Source: Clostridium gelidum (GTDB lineage: Bacteria > Bacillota > Clostridia > Clostridiales > Clostridiaceae). From it: a stretch of 64,000 nt of DNA. The DNA lies in the NCBI RefSeq assembly GCF_019977655.1, contig NZ_AP024849.1:3009001-3073000 (forward strand), given 5' to 3'. The notes beneath the pieces were generated by a model. The model was not told where the DNA came from and did not search any database. It saw only the letters and a list, made by a program, of their open reading frames with translations. Below are positions 8,792-18,320 of the stretch, in pieces. The position numbers were made by a program, and so were the translations under genes. Positions within the stretch are counted from its first letter, which is position 1. The number at the start of each line of letters is the position of its first letter.

Positions 8792-9955
8792 TTAAATCAA
8801 ATTATCTTCTTTTAATAGTTTAAATAATGTTGGACTTAAGTTAAATTGCTTCATTAAATTTGTAACTTCACCTAAAGCTTTTTCTTTTTGATCCTTAGAT
8901 AGTTTAGATTTTGATGCTCTAATTAATATATTTTTAGGAGAATGTGATATATCTATAAACTCTAAAAGTTGAGTTCTATATCCTACAGCTTCTAATAAAT
9001 TAGCACGAACTGAATCTGTCATAAGGGCTGCAATTCTCTCTTGTATTATTCCATACTTTGTTAATATGGATAATGAATCACTTTTCATTTGAGCATTAAA
9101 CTCATGCTGGCAACAAGGAACAGAGAAAATCATTTTAGTATTCCACTTTATTGCATTATATAAAGCATAATCAGTGGCTGTATCACATGCATGTAATGTA
9201 ATTACCATATCAACTTTATTATTGTATTTAAATCCATTTATATCTCCAAGCTCAAAATGTAAATTTTCATAATTATAACGTTTAGCTATATCATTACATT
9301 TTTTAATAACATCAGCTTTAAGATCTAACCCTATCATTTTAACATTGATTTTTTTGATTTCTACAAAGTAATAATATAAAACAAATGTTAAATAAGATTT
9401 TCCACATCCAAAATCTAAAATAGTAAGTTCCTTAAAATCATTCTTTTTAATTTCATCATCAATAACTTCTACAAACCTATTTATTTGCTTATACTTATCA
9501 TATTTTGAATTAACTACTTTACCCTCTTTCGTGAAAATTCCTAAATCTATAAGAGGCTGAATAATCATACCTTCTTTTAGTATGTAATTTTTTTCTTTAT
9601 TATGATCCTTATTAACAAGCTTCGTATTATCATTTTTTTTCTTACTTAATAACAAATTACCTTTTTTAGAAATTTTGAGTTCAAAAGTAGTAGTATTTGA
9701 CCAAGCTGAAATTTGTTTATAATTTGATGAGAAATATTCTAAAACTTTGTCTCTTAAAACATCAACATCAATATTTTCATGGAATACCTGTTTATCAGTA
9801 TATTTCTCTATTTGATAATATTGTTTATCATTATTTTCTTTAAACATAAACGTTATCTTGTTATATTCAGCATTTTTATTAATTTTATTGCTAATAACTA
9901 ATTTAATTATATTTTCTTGCATTATTTCATCTATTGCTTTTTTTAACTCTTCCAT
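8792..9955 (-). CDS. SAM-dependent methyltransferase (Methyltransf_32-like)
   Basis: A protein of 387 residues. The central Rossmann methyltransferase domain has motif I ILDFGCGKSYLTF (about 178-190), an acidic loop MIGLDLKADVI, and the SVPCCQHEFN motif typical of the Methyltransf_32 (GSTCD/METTL25-like) group. The N-terminal 150 residues are Lys/Asn-rich and not recognisable. The substrate is unknown, but RNA or protein is likely. The ribosome site GAGGTG begins about 10 bp after the stop of the MqsR-like toxin frame, so it may be the third gene of that operon. Confidence 0.75.
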   Translation of the reverse strand: MEELKKAIDEIMQENIIKLVISNKINKNAEYNKITFMFKENNDKQYYQIEKYTDKQVFHENIDVDVLRDKVLEYFSSNYKQISAWSNTTTFELKISKKGNLLLSKKKNDNTKLVNKDHNKEKNYILKEGMIIQPLIDLGIFTKEGKVVNSKYDKYKQINRFVEVIDDEIKKNDFKELTILDFGCGKSYLTFVLYYYFVEIKKINVKMIGLDLKADVIKKCNDIAKRYNYENLHFELGDINGFKYNNKVDMVITLHACDTATDYALYNAIKWNTKMIFSVPCCQHEFNAQMKSDSLSILTKYGIIQERIAALMTDSVRANLLEAVGYRTQLLEFIDISHSPKNILIRASKSKLSKDQKEKALGEVTNLMKQFNLSPTLFKLLKEDNLI

Positions 9956-9977
9956 TTTTTAATACACCTCGTGTTAT

Positions 9978-10334
9978 TTATTTTAAAAATCTACATTGCT
10001 TTTTATATTTCATCCTCATGAAATGATATACAAACCACCTCGCTCTTGGAGGATTATATCGTATTTTAATATATATTACTTCATCTGCTAGGTAATTAGA
10101 TTTAAAGGTATATATGAATCCTTCATATCCATCTCTATCAGCTTGTGGGCCCTTAGGAACATCATTAGGTGTAAGAGATAATATTGCTTCAACAACATTA
10201 TCTACAGTTAAACCTCTTTCTTTCAGGAAATTACTATTCTTTTTTCTGCCTCCTGCAAAGGTAAATCCACCTTCTTCACTTGCGACTATTTTTTTAACTT
10301 GCTTTAAAAACTCTTTTAAAAATGGATCCTTTAT
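9978..10334 (-). CDS. MqsR-family toxin (mRNA interferase) lacking a standard start codon
   Basis: An open frame of 118 codons without ATG, GTG or TTG near its beginning. It reads FLKEFLKQVKKIVAS, then VVEAILSLTPNDVPKGPQADRDG and DEVIYIKIRY. These match the pattern of MqsR-type toxins (a conserved ILSLTPxD segment and C-terminal beta strands), which are RelE-like RNases that cut mRNA at GCU. It lies directly downstream of a zinc-ribbon/HTH antitoxin gene, the right partner. The best-placed initiator is ATA at 10334, 8 nt after AGAAGG; an in-frame TGA lies at 10350. It may use a rare start or be silenced by an ATG-to-ATA change. Family call moderately confident. Confidence 0.62.
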   Translation of the reverse strand: MKDPFLKEFLKQVKKIVASEEGGFTFAGGRKKNSNFLKERGLTVDNVVEAILSLTPNDVPKGPQADRDGYEGFIYTFKSNYLADEVIYIKIRYNPPRARWFVYHFMRMKYKKQCRFLK

Positions 10335-10420
10335 TTTAACTACCTTCTTTCAGCACAAGTTCAATTAATAACTAACATAATTTCACAATATACTTTACCT
10401 GAAATACACCAGGTTGATTA

Positions 10421-11428
10421 TTACTTAAAATCGTACACTAATCTATCACCATACTCATAAGAAATTACATTATTTATATTGTTTTCAAGCCAACCAGGTT
10501 CTTTATGTGATTCATTTGATATATTTGCACAAGTCTTTCCTTTAAAATTATTAATAACAAGATTAATAACTTCCATTTCATCTTCTGAAAACACAGACAT
10601 ATCATAGTTATTCTTACTTATGATTTTTTTTGTGCTATTATAATCTTCTTCAGTTTCTTCTATATCAAACTTATTGTCTAGCAAGTTTATTATCATCTCA
10701 TAACCTTTTTTCTCAATAGTTGGTCCAAATTGTTGTTTTACATATACAAATCCTGTTATAGATCTAGTATTCTCTTTATAATTTAGTAAATCTATAAACC
10801 ATAGGTATTTATTTAAACTTGTTTTATATAAATTATTAACTTTACTAGCTATATAACTTATTAAATTTTCTACAAGTTCCACATCAAATCTTCTGAATCC
10901 ATTTTCTATACTTTCCTTATGAGAAAATTCATTTTCAAGTAAGCTGATAATCATATTTTCACTTGTACTTTTAAAAGAATTCATAAGTTTAGTATATACT
11001 TTTTCATTTATTCTTGAAGATCTATAAGATTCTTCAATTCTCTCTTTAAATGACTCTTCACTTATGCTTATATTTTTTAATATATCGCTGTGACTCTTAC
11101 TAGGTAATCCTCCATTTTCATACCTATTTATAGTCATCTTTCCCCATCCAAGTATTGAAACTAGTTCCCTTTGTGATAAATTATAATTTTCTCTGAAATT
11201 TATAATTTCATTAGGAGTTATTATCCCAGTAAGCTCAGCATACTTTGTATAAATTCTTTTTAAATTATCATTTTCAATTTCAGGTACAAATAATTCTGTT
11301 CCACATTCCATACAAACAGCTATATTTTCTTCAATATTAACTTTCTGTCCCTTAAAATCCTCAATAATACTTTTCCTTATGTCATAGTACACTTTTTTAT
11401 TGCATTTTTCACAGAAGATCATTTTCAT
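10421..11428 (-). CDS. MqsA/Panacea-type antitoxin and regulator
   Basis: A protein of 335 residues with three parts. An N-terminal zinc ribbon has C5-x2-C8 and C38-x2-C41. An XRE-type HTH (about 72-115) reads RENYNLSQRELVSILGWGKMTINRYENG. A C-terminal SocA/Panacea (DUF4065) domain contains FSEDEMEVINLVINNF. Such proteins act as antitoxins and autorepressors for varied toxins. Downstream is an MqsR-like toxin frame (9978-10334), separated by about 90 bp. The antitoxin-first order is usual for this type. Fragments of related genes lie at 13758-13811 and 31337-31567. ATG at 11428 has a good AAGGAG. Confidence 0.85.
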   Translation of the reverse strand: MKMIFCEKCNKKVYYDIRKSIIEDFKGQKVNIEENIAVCMECGTELFVPEIENDNLKRIYTKYAELTGIITPNEIINFRENYNLSQRELVSILGWGKMTINRYENGGLPSKSHSDILKNISISEESFKERIEESYRSSRINEKVYTKLMNSFKSTSENMIISLLENEFSHKESIENGFRRFDVELVENLISYIASKVNNLYKTSLNKYLWFIDLLNYKENTRSITGFVYVKQQFGPTIEKKGYEMIINLLDNKFDIEETEEDYNSTKKIISKNNYDMSVFSEDEMEVINLVINNFKGKTCANISNESHKEPGWLENNINNVISYEYGDRLVYDFK

Positions 11429-11561
11429 AGAAATCTCTCCTTTTTAACTTTTTATTATATTACTATAATAACATATTTCATTATTAAGTGCCACCATTTG
11501 ATGGCACTTATCTTTTATTATTGACTCTTATTTAAATTTTATTCTTCACTGAGCAAATAAA

Positions 11562-11595
11562 AAGCCATCACTAAACATTTATTTAATGATGGCTT
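11562..11595 (-). terminator. Terminator of the amylosucrase-like gene
   Basis: The arms AAGCCATCA (11562-11570) and TGATGGCTT (11587-11595) form a hairpin, followed on the reverse strand by a T-rich tract. It lies 90 bp after the gene's stop. Confidence 0.8.
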
Positions 11596-11687
11596 GTACC
11601 AATAGTTTATATCTTATATGTTTTTAGTCTTAAGAATATATATTTAAAAGTATTTTTGTTGTAATTCATTATTTTTATTACCTTTTA

Positions 11688-13511
11688 TTATTGCATTATT
11701 AGAAATTCTAATGGTCTAAGTAAAATTGTTTCCTCATCCAAGTTGATTGTTTTACCTTGAAGAAGATCAGTTTTTATACCATATATTTGATTTTGTTTAA
11801 TATCGTAGGTGCCAACCAACTGATTCTCCTCAGAAAAATTGAAAAGTGCAATAACAGGTTTAAGTTCGCTGCCTTCGGATATTCTAATAAATCCAAAAAC
11901 ATGTTTATTGAATAATTGCATATTTATCTGATTAATTTTCCCATCAAATATTGGAAATTGTTTTCTTAATTTGATTAATTGTTTTGTATCCTCATAAACT
12001 TTACTCTTTATTGGATCCTTTGAAATTCCTTTATTCCAATCAAATACTCCTCTATGTAGCCATCTTGAATCATGTGATTTATCACTATTGTGCTCATAGC
12101 TATAGTTATTTAACGCCCCAATTTCATCACCGCTATATATCATTGGTACTCCCTTGGATAATAAAATAATTGCATGAATAAGTTTTATACGATTAATCGC
12201 TATCTCCTTTTGATAATCATCACTTTCATATACTGCCTTTTCAAGCCCTGCCAAGCTTGCAAGTGTGCCTGTATTCCTAGCATCCATATCTTCTGGATTA
12301 AATTCATACAGCCGTCCTCTCGCAAAGCTATCTTGAATGGATCCATTATAAAAATTTATTAAAAACTGTTTATGATTATATGGATCAAAGCCCAATCCTC
12401 TAAGAACATTATCTTCAATTCCCCAACCAATATCATCATGACATCGTGCATAATTAATCCAGCAAGTTTCCTTTGGAACATATCTATTTACGGAATGACT
12501 TAAACATCTTCCATCCCTAGTAGCAATTGCATTCCATATATCTACCATGTAAGATGCATTGTACAAAAGATTACATTCTATTTTATCATCCTGCCCAAAA
12601 TACTTGACAATTTCATTAGGTTCTACAATTGCTTCTCCTAATATTGCTGATGATGGTGCAATCATTTTGACAATAATCTGAAGCATTCGTAATAATTTAT
12701 GTACATTTGGTAGATTTCTACAGTTGGTTCCAAGTTGTTTCCATATAAAAGGTATTGCATCTAATCTTATAAGATCTATTCCTATATTGGTGAAATATAA
12801 CATATTCTCCGCCATAGCATTAAATACAAGTGGATTTGCATAATTTAGATCCCATTGAAACTCATAGAAAGATGTAAATATCCACTTATTGTAACACTGA
12901 TAGTAAGTAAAATTTCCTGGAGATACCTTTGGAAATACTTGTGGAACAGTTTGCTCGTAATCTCTAGGAATTTCATCTGAATCATACATTAAGTAAAATT
13001 CATCATAAGGTTTAATTCCTTGCACCGCCTTCTGCGCCCATTCATGTTCCTTTGCAGTATGATTCATAACAAAGTCAATACATACTCTAATACCACTATT
13101 ATGAAAAGCATCAATTACCTTTTGAAAATCGTCCATATTTCCTAGTTTGGGATCAATTTCTCTGTAACTTTCTACTGCATACCCACCGTCATTTTGTCCT
13201 TCTCTCGGTTTTAAAAGTGGCATAAGATGAACCAATGTAATTCCAAGAGACTTAAAATAACTAGCCTTTTTAGCCAATTTCTTTAGATTCCCTGCAAATA
13301 AATCCACGTAAAGCATCATTCCAACAGTATCTCTCTTTTGAATCCACTGTTCTTCTTCCATATCTCTTTTCTTTAAATTTAAAGGTCTGAGCTTATAATA
13401 CGATTTAAGACTTAAGATAAGTTGTTCATAAGCTTCATTATTATTATATATTGATTGATAAAGTTCTCTTAACTCATCTTCATTCCAGTTGCTTATTATT
13501 GAATTACACAT
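11688..13511 (-). CDS. Amylosucrase-like GH13 glucosyltransferase/hydrolase
   Basis: About 607 residues and no signal peptide, so cytoplasmic. The GH13 barrel carries an amylosucrase-type signature: GMMLYVDLFAGNL, LVHLMPLLKPREGQNDGGYAV, CIDFVMNHT, the nucleophile in LIRLDAIPF, the acid/base in AILGEAIV and the third acid in CHDDIGW. Amylosucrases split sucrose to fructose while building alpha-1,4-glucan; a sucrose hydrolase or related specificity is possible. The ATG at 13559 gives 16 extra residues, but ATG 13511 is 8 nt from GGAGG and is preferred. A promoter and cre-like site upstream suggest catabolite control. Single-gene unit with its own terminator. Confidence 0.83.
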   Translation of the reverse strand: MCNSIISNWNEDELRELYQSIYNNNEAYEQLILSLKSYYKLRPLNLKKRDMEEEQWIQKRDTVGMMLYVDLFAGNLKKLAKKASYFKSLGITLVHLMPLLKPREGQNDGGYAVESYREIDPKLGNMDDFQKVIDAFHNSGIRVCIDFVMNHTAKEHEWAQKAVQGIKPYDEFYLMYDSDEIPRDYEQTVPQVFPKVSPGNFTYYQCYNKWIFTSFYEFQWDLNYANPLVFNAMAENMLYFTNIGIDLIRLDAIPFIWKQLGTNCRNLPNVHKLLRMLQIIVKMIAPSSAILGEAIVEPNEIVKYFGQDDKIECNLLYNASYMVDIWNAIATRDGRCLSHSVNRYVPKETCWINYARCHDDIGWGIEDNVLRGLGFDPYNHKQFLINFYNGSIQDSFARGRLYEFNPEDMDARNTGTLASLAGLEKAVYESDDYQKEIAINRIKLIHAIILLSKGVPMIYSGDEIGALNNYSYEHNSDKSHDSRWLHRGVFDWNKGISKDPIKSKVYEDTKQLIKLRKQFPIFDGKINQINMQLFNKHVFGFIRISEGSELKPVIALFNFSEENQLVGTYDIKQNQIYGIKTDLLQGKTINLDEETILLRPLEFLIMQ

Positions 13512-13604
13512 ATCAAATACCTCCACATAATTTTTTAATTGAATAATACAGTATTCCATAATACTATTTTTACATAAATAGATAATAATTTATAATTATT
13601 ATTT

Positions 13605-13618
13605 TGTACACGTTTACT
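13605..13618. promoter_or_regulatory. cre-like CcpA site
   Basis: TGTACACGTTTACT resembles the catabolite-responsive element TGWAANCGNTNWCA with two mismatches. It lies downstream of the promoter and upstream of the start codon, a position where CcpA blocks transcription. Confidence 0.45.
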
Positions 13619-13638
13619 AATTGTTGTTCTTACACTCT

Positions 13639-13667
13639 ATTATATACAGATAACAAATATATATCAA
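13639..13667 (-). promoter_or_regulatory. Sigma-A promoter of the amylosucrase-like gene
   Basis: On the reverse strand TTGATA (13662-13667), 17 bp, TATAAT (13639-13644). Confidence 0.75.
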
Positions 13668-13757
13668 TCGATTGACATATATTTCTCTAATTTATATATA
13701 TATTATTCTAATAGCTTTTAATCAAATAAAATAACTCTATGTATTAGTAACTTTTAT

Positions 13758-13811
13758 ATATAATCTTCTTCTGTTTCTTCTTTATAAAACTTATTATCAA
13801 GCAATTTAATG
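13758..13811 (-). pseudogene. Fragment of a second Panacea/MqsA-type antitoxin gene
   Basis: About 54 bp are nearly identical to the part of the intact antitoxin gene around 10640-10695 (shared blocks such as TAATCTTCTTC, GTTTCTTCT and AAACTTATT). No reading frame extends beyond it, so it is a deletion remnant or recombination scar. Confidence 0.6.
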
Positions 13812-13850
13812 GAGACTTGTGTATAAAAAAATTTAAATCCAATAAAATTA

Positions 13851-13869
13851 GGCAAACAAATTGTTTGCC
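13851..13869. terminator. Terminator after the DUF434 gene
   Basis: Perfect 9-bp arms GGCAAACAA / TTGTTTGCC with T-rich flanks, directly after the stop codon at 13873. Confidence 0.65.
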
Positions 13870-13872
13870 TTG

Positions 13873-14604
13873 TTATTTATTTTCATGTGCCTTATTCATT
13901 TTCAAATCTATATATTTAAAATTAGGTAGCTTCTCTAAAACAACATCATATGCAAAATTTATCCAGCTTTTACACTTATTTAGAATAATTGCATCACTTG
14001 TTATTACGCAACTCTTAGTTTCTAAAATAACATCTGCATTATTGACTAATTCTACTTTTACCTCATACGAATACTTAGCTAATAATTCTAAAATTCTCTG
14101 CTTTAATTTTCCTGTATTTGATACAGGTGAATCTAAATAAAAATTAACTTCGCTTATTTCCATTTCTGCTAGTTTTTCGCCAATAAATTCTATTGCTATA
14201 TCTGTCTTATCAATAAGTTTATATGTTCCTCTAAGTCCAGCCAAATCTCTTATAGTACCATCCATACATTTAAGCACTGTAGATTCAGACAAGGCAACTT
14301 CTAAGGTGATAATAAGATTTAATCCATCAATATAAACTATTTTCCCTTCAAAATCGCTTTTAAGTAATTTATTATTACGTTTTATAATATTCTCTGATTG
14401 AGAAGTCGACCTTACAATTGCTAATCTTTGTCTCTCAGATAATAAATAATGATTACCTACAAAGGTTGATGCGCTTTTGATTGGGTATCCTCTTTCTAAA
14501 AGCATAAATACATCAGATTGCGCTCTTTTTATTAACTCTAAATTTTTATCACTAAATTCTTTTGCATCTGTGGGTACATATCCCCTTCTTACTTCCTTAC
14601 TCAT
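13873..14604 (-). CDS. DUF434 domain protein
   Basis: A protein of 243 residues. The N-terminal motif RRGYVPTDAKEFSDKN with LLERGYPIKSASTFVGNHYLLSERQRLA is characteristic of DUF434. The C-terminal half (VYIDGLNLIITLEVALSES, VNFYLDSPVSNTGKLKQRI, DVILETKSCVITSDAIIL) reads like a PIN/NYN-type metal-dependent fold with conserved Asp residues. That suggests a nuclease-like activity by inference only. The cellular role is unknown. ATG follows GAGGTG. It appears monocistronic. Confidence 0.8.
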   Translation of the reverse strand: MSKEVRRGYVPTDAKEFSDKNLELIKRAQSDVFMLLERGYPIKSASTFVGNHYLLSERQRLAIVRSTSQSENIIKRNNKLLKSDFEGKIVYIDGLNLIITLEVALSESTVLKCMDGTIRDLAGLRGTYKLIDKTDIAIEFIGEKLAEMEISEVNFYLDSPVSNTGKLKQRILELLAKYSYEVKVELVNNADVILETKSCVITSDAIILNKCKSWINFAYDVVLEKLPNFKYIDLKMNKAHENK

Positions 14605-14738
14605 ACTTCACCTCAAATTATCTCTTTCTATATAGATATTTAAGTATTTCCCTTTACATCCACAATTTATACTATCGTATTATATTTTCAAAAGACCTAA
14701 TTAATAAAATAGCATCAGTGCTTCATCATATCTAAAGA

Positions 14739-15245
14739 TCACTCGAAAGGTAGCATAGAGGAGTTACTTTGTTGATCATCCATAACTTTATCCAAAACTA
14801 TAATAAGTGAAAGTATAAAAGCATGGTCTTCATTTTCATCAATATCAATACCATAGGTACATGATAAAGAAAACCACTTTTTACTAATCACTGCACAAAT
14901 AGAATTATTTTTAGTAATTTCAAAATCATGATCAAATATATTTCCATTTAGCTCATAATATCCATAATTACTTTCGATTATAAATTTAGGTTTAAAAAAT
15001 GTGAATTGTTTCTTTATTTTAGCAGCCTGATTGCCTTTTGAATCATATATATAATATTCAGGAAGAAACCTAAGAAGTTTTTGCTCAATATAATAAAGTG
15101 AATTACCATTTAAATCTTCAAGGTTAAGCTTGTGACCAAGTGATAAAAACTTTCCTCTTACATTAAATATAGATTCATCGTACTCATTTTTAATAGTAAA
15201 ATCATCAGTGAATGAAAATAACTTTTCTCGAACTTGATATTTCAT
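14739..15245 (-). CDS. LURP-one-related (YxjI-like) protein
   Basis: A protein of 168 residues with the tubby-like/LURP-one pattern: MKYQVREKLFSFTDDFTIKNEYDESIFNVRGKF at the start, then short beta-rich repeats (NGNSLYYIEQKLLRFLPEYYIYD, KGNQAAKIKKQFTFFKPKF). The bacterial members are small cytoplasmic or membrane-associated proteins related to phospholipid scramblases; no activity is established. It stands alone, with a ribosome site AAAGGGG upstream. Confidence 0.8.
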   Translation of the reverse strand: MKYQVREKLFSFTDDFTIKNEYDESIFNVRGKFLSLGHKLNLEDLNGNSLYYIEQKLLRFLPEYYIYDSKGNQAAKIKKQFTFFKPKFIIESNYGYYELNGNIFDHDFEITKNNSICAVISKKWFSLSCTYGIDIDENEDHAFILSLIIVLDKVMDDQQSNSSMLPFE

Positions 15246-15408
15246 ACTCTACCCCTTTTTGCTTTATTGTACCATAAATTAAAATACATCCAATAATATA
15301 TTTATAGATTAATTAATTATATGCTGTAGTTTTCTTATAACTTTCTAATCATAGTTTTCATAATAATTAAATTAAATTAAAAATGGTTATGTAATTTTAT
15401 AGATACAT

Positions 15409-15448
15409 AAAAAGCTTAAAGTAAAAAAAATTCTACTTTAAGCTTTTT
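15409..15448. terminator. Terminator after the arabinanase gene
   Basis: Perfect 15-bp arms (15409-15423 and 15434-15448), A5 before and T5 after, 34 bp beyond the stop codon. Confidence 0.85.
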
Positions 15449-15481
15449 GATTTAGTTTATTATAAATTGAAATATCATTAT

Positions 15482-18079
15482 TTACTTAGTTATAATTGAT
15501 ATTTCTTGATTATAAAGAGCTTCAACTTCCTTATCCGTTAATGCAGTATTATATATGGATACATTATCAAATTTTGCATTTGATATATCTGCATCTCCCC
15601 AAATATTACCACTTCCAACTCTAACATCAATCATATTTGAAAGAAAGTCATTTGTAAAGCATGCTGCTAAATCTTTTTGAACTCTTGAAACTTCATTACC
15701 ATCCACATATACAACAATGCCTTCTGAATTTACTGTATAAGTTACATATTGCCATGTATTTGCTTTTAATGGTTTTGTAATTTCTGTTGCATCTGCAAAT
15801 GCACCATTAGCATTAATTCTAGAGTATAAGTTTGCACTTATTCTAGTAATAGGGAATTTAACACCACCATTTGCCTCAAACAATGCACTATGTTCAAAAT
15901 AGTTAGGATCTGTAGTATCTACGTTTACCCACATACCTACTGTATATCCGTTATTTGTAATTCCACTAAATGTGTCACTTGGCAACGCTAAATAGTTAGT
16001 TTTTATAGCTCCCTTTGCATTTTTTATATTAAGTACTTTTCCTCTATTTGTGTCTTCTAAAATAGATGCTGCCCCTACTAAAGTTGCTTTTCCACCTTTG
16101 CTTCCGCTATTTACAACTTCAGATGTATTTAATGTACTAAAATCGTATTTATAACTTGGTGTAACATTAAGCTTATCTAATTTTCCCTTAACAAGAACAT
16201 TAAATGTTTTAGTATAAATTTCTTTACCTTTAGATATTTTAGCTGTAAGTATTACATTTTCATCTTTATTTGTACGATTTACTCCTTGACTACTAAAAAC
16301 ACTTGGAGAATTTGAATACCATGAAATAGTTGTATCATATGCACCTACTGTAGGTAATGTTATATTTGTTTTTGTGCTACTTGGAATTTTACTCTCTAAA
16401 GGACCAGCTGCATACTTAACTGCTTCACTATCTTTTAAATCAAGCTTACTTCCCCAAATACATTGATTATTACTACCAACAGCAGTAAATGTCATTACTT
16501 TAGATACATTTTTAGATTCATCTTGTTCTTTAAAGAAAACTCCTTTATAAGTTACTCCATCTATAGTAACATTCATATAATATGAGCTATCTTTCATGCT
16601 CCAAGTACCAGTTACATCACCAGTTACCGTGTAATCTGAATTTAGTTTTACAGTTAATGTATCTGACATTGCAGAAGTGTTTGCATTACCATGGTTTATA
16701 AATTGATAGTAGCCAACAACTTCATCCTTTGAATATCCGCCTTTAGAAATTTTATCACCACTATATTCATAAGGTGCTACTACTGGCCATCCTTCTTCGT
16801 TTATAAACATTTGATGAACTCTAACTTGATGTTCCTCTGTACCTCCATTAAATCTTGTATGATAAACAAGATACATTTGTCCATCTGAATCAATAAATGA
16901 AGAATTGTGTCCAGCTGCTTTATATCCTACGTCTAAACAATCTAATTTGTAATTACTAATAAGTTTAATACCACAATAAGCATTATCTACATTACCTGGC
17001 AGAGCAGCATTGTTTCCAGCCGCATCTAAATATGGACCATTTGGATTCTTTGATCTAAACATTCTAATATTATATCCACCATTTGCAGCTAAACCAGCAT
17101 AAGATTCATATAAATAATAATAACCTGTTGCCTCATCATAAACTATTTCTCCACCTTCACCCGATTTAGTATATCCACCTGATATCCTAGTTCCAAAATA
17201 TCTATCAGTAAGATTACTTGTATCGGTATTCTCATCTTTTCCTGGATATATTGGAGTTCCTGTCTTTTTACCCATTTTTAAAATATATGTTCCACCAGAC
17301 CAAGAACCATAATTCATCCAAAGTGTTCCATCCTTATCATAAAATAATTCAGGATCTATAGCATTAGGAGCATAGCTTGTATTATATCCGCCATCTTCTG
17401 TAAACCATTTCGAATTTGACCCTGTTAATGTGCCATTGCTTATTAGATTTTTAATATTTGTATTTAGATAATTAGTATTTTTGCTACTTCCAGCATCATA
17501 AGCATCTGATTTCGTAAAGCCAGAATATAAAATAGTATCTACATAAGTATATGGACCTTCTATATTTTGTGATACAGCATAACCTATAGCTGAGCGCTTA
17601 TAAGTTGAAGAGGTACAATAATACATCATATATGCCCCTATTTTTCCATCTTTATTCACATAATCCTTATTCCAAATAACACTAGGTGCCCATACAGAAT
17701 AGCCCCCTTTGGAATCTGAATCGTTTTCACCAGCCCACGCAAAAGAACCAGCTAAGTTTTTTGATAAATCTCCAAATATAACATTATTAGGTGTAGTGTA
17801 ACTATTAGTGAATTTTGTCCAATTCATCAAATCTGTAGATTTTGCTCCTTCTATATGTGAACCGAATACATAATATGAATTACCATCCTTTATTATAGAA
17901 GGGTCATGCACGGATACACGATCTTTAGCTTTTATTGTTGATTCCTTTCCAGTACTTGTAGATGATTGTCCACTTTGAGTTATTTCTTCTGCAAACACAG
18001 TGCTTGGATTGATTAGTGTCGTAACTATCATTCCAGTCACTAAACATGACATTAACTTTTGCAATTTTTTTCTGTTCAT
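15482..18079 (-). CDS. Secreted GH43 arabinan endo-1,5-alpha-L-arabinosidase with LamG domain
   Basis: A protein of 865 residues. The signal peptide has a likely cut after Ala30 (STVFA-EE). The GH43 five-bladed propeller (about 50-440) has the general base in VHDPSII, YSVWAPSVIWN, the general acid region NAIDPELFYD and AGHNSSFIDSDGQMYLVYHTRF. A C-terminal beta sandwich, a bacterial Ig-like region (about 580-650) and a LamG/concanavalin-like domain (about 660-850) follow. It would cleave arabinan side chains of pectin outside the cell. No sortase or anchoring motif is seen, so it is probably released. No other arabinan genes lie beside it. Confidence 0.9.
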   Translation of the reverse strand: MNRKKLQKLMSCLVTGMIVTTLINPSTVFAEEITQSGQSSTSTGKESTIKAKDRVSVHDPSIIKDGNSYYVFGSHIEGAKSTDLMNWTKFTNSYTTPNNVIFGDLSKNLAGSFAWAGENDSDSKGGYSVWAPSVIWNKDYVNKDGKIGAYMMYYCTSSTYKRSAIGYAVSQNIEGPYTYVDTILYSGFTKSDAYDAGSSKNTNYLNTNIKNLISNGTLTGSNSKWFTEDGGYNTSYAPNAIDPELFYDKDGTLWMNYGSWSGGTYILKMGKKTGTPIYPGKDENTDTSNLTDRYFGTRISGGYTKSGEGGEIVYDEATGYYYLYESYAGLAANGGYNIRMFRSKNPNGPYLDAAGNNAALPGNVDNAYCGIKLISNYKLDCLDVGYKAAGHNSSFIDSDGQMYLVYHTRFNGGTEEHQVRVHQMFINEEGWPVVAPYEYSGDKISKGGYSKDEVVGYYQFINHGNANTSAMSDTLTVKLNSDYTVTGDVTGTWSMKDSSYYMNVTIDGVTYKGVFFKEQDESKNVSKVMTFTAVGSNNQCIWGSKLDLKDSEAVKYAAGPLESKIPSSTKTNITLPTVGAYDTTISWYSNSPSVFSSQGVNRTNKDENVILTAKISKGKEIYTKTFNVLVKGKLDKLNVTPSYKYDFSTLNTSEVVNSGSKGGKATLVGAASILEDTNRGKVLNIKNAKGAIKTNYLALPSDTFSGITNNGYTVGMWVNVDTTDPNYFEHSALFEANGGVKFPITRISANLYSRINANGAFADATEITKPLKANTWQYVTYTVNSEGIVVYVDGNEVSRVQKDLAACFTNDFLSNMIDVRVGSGNIWGDADISNAKFDNVSIYNTALTDKEVEALYNQEISIITK

Positions 18080-18264
18080 AAAGACATCCTCATTTCTTTT
18101 TAAATTTTTAAATACAATGAATTCAAATAAATGTTTTATAAAAATCTAAAACATTTTAGATTTTTATAATTTAAATTATATTAGTCCTTGTCCATAAAAG
18201 CAATATTTATCATTCAGTTTAATACGACTTATATCTACATTCTCTGCGCTTATAAACTAAAAAA

Positions 18265-18291
18265 AAATTCACGAGAAATTATCGTGAATTT
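18265..18291 (-). terminator. Terminator of the FliB-like gene
   Basis: Stem AAATTCACGA / TCGTGAATTT followed on the reverse strand by about nine T residues, 30 bp beyond the stop. Confidence 0.8.
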
Positions 18292-18320
18292 TCTAATGAA
18301 GGCAAAATGTAATCTACAAA

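Noticed and set aside
10114..10368. 84-codon + strand frame
   Set aside because: It is antisense to the MqsR-like toxin frame, which has the better protein-like sequence and a matching partner gene.
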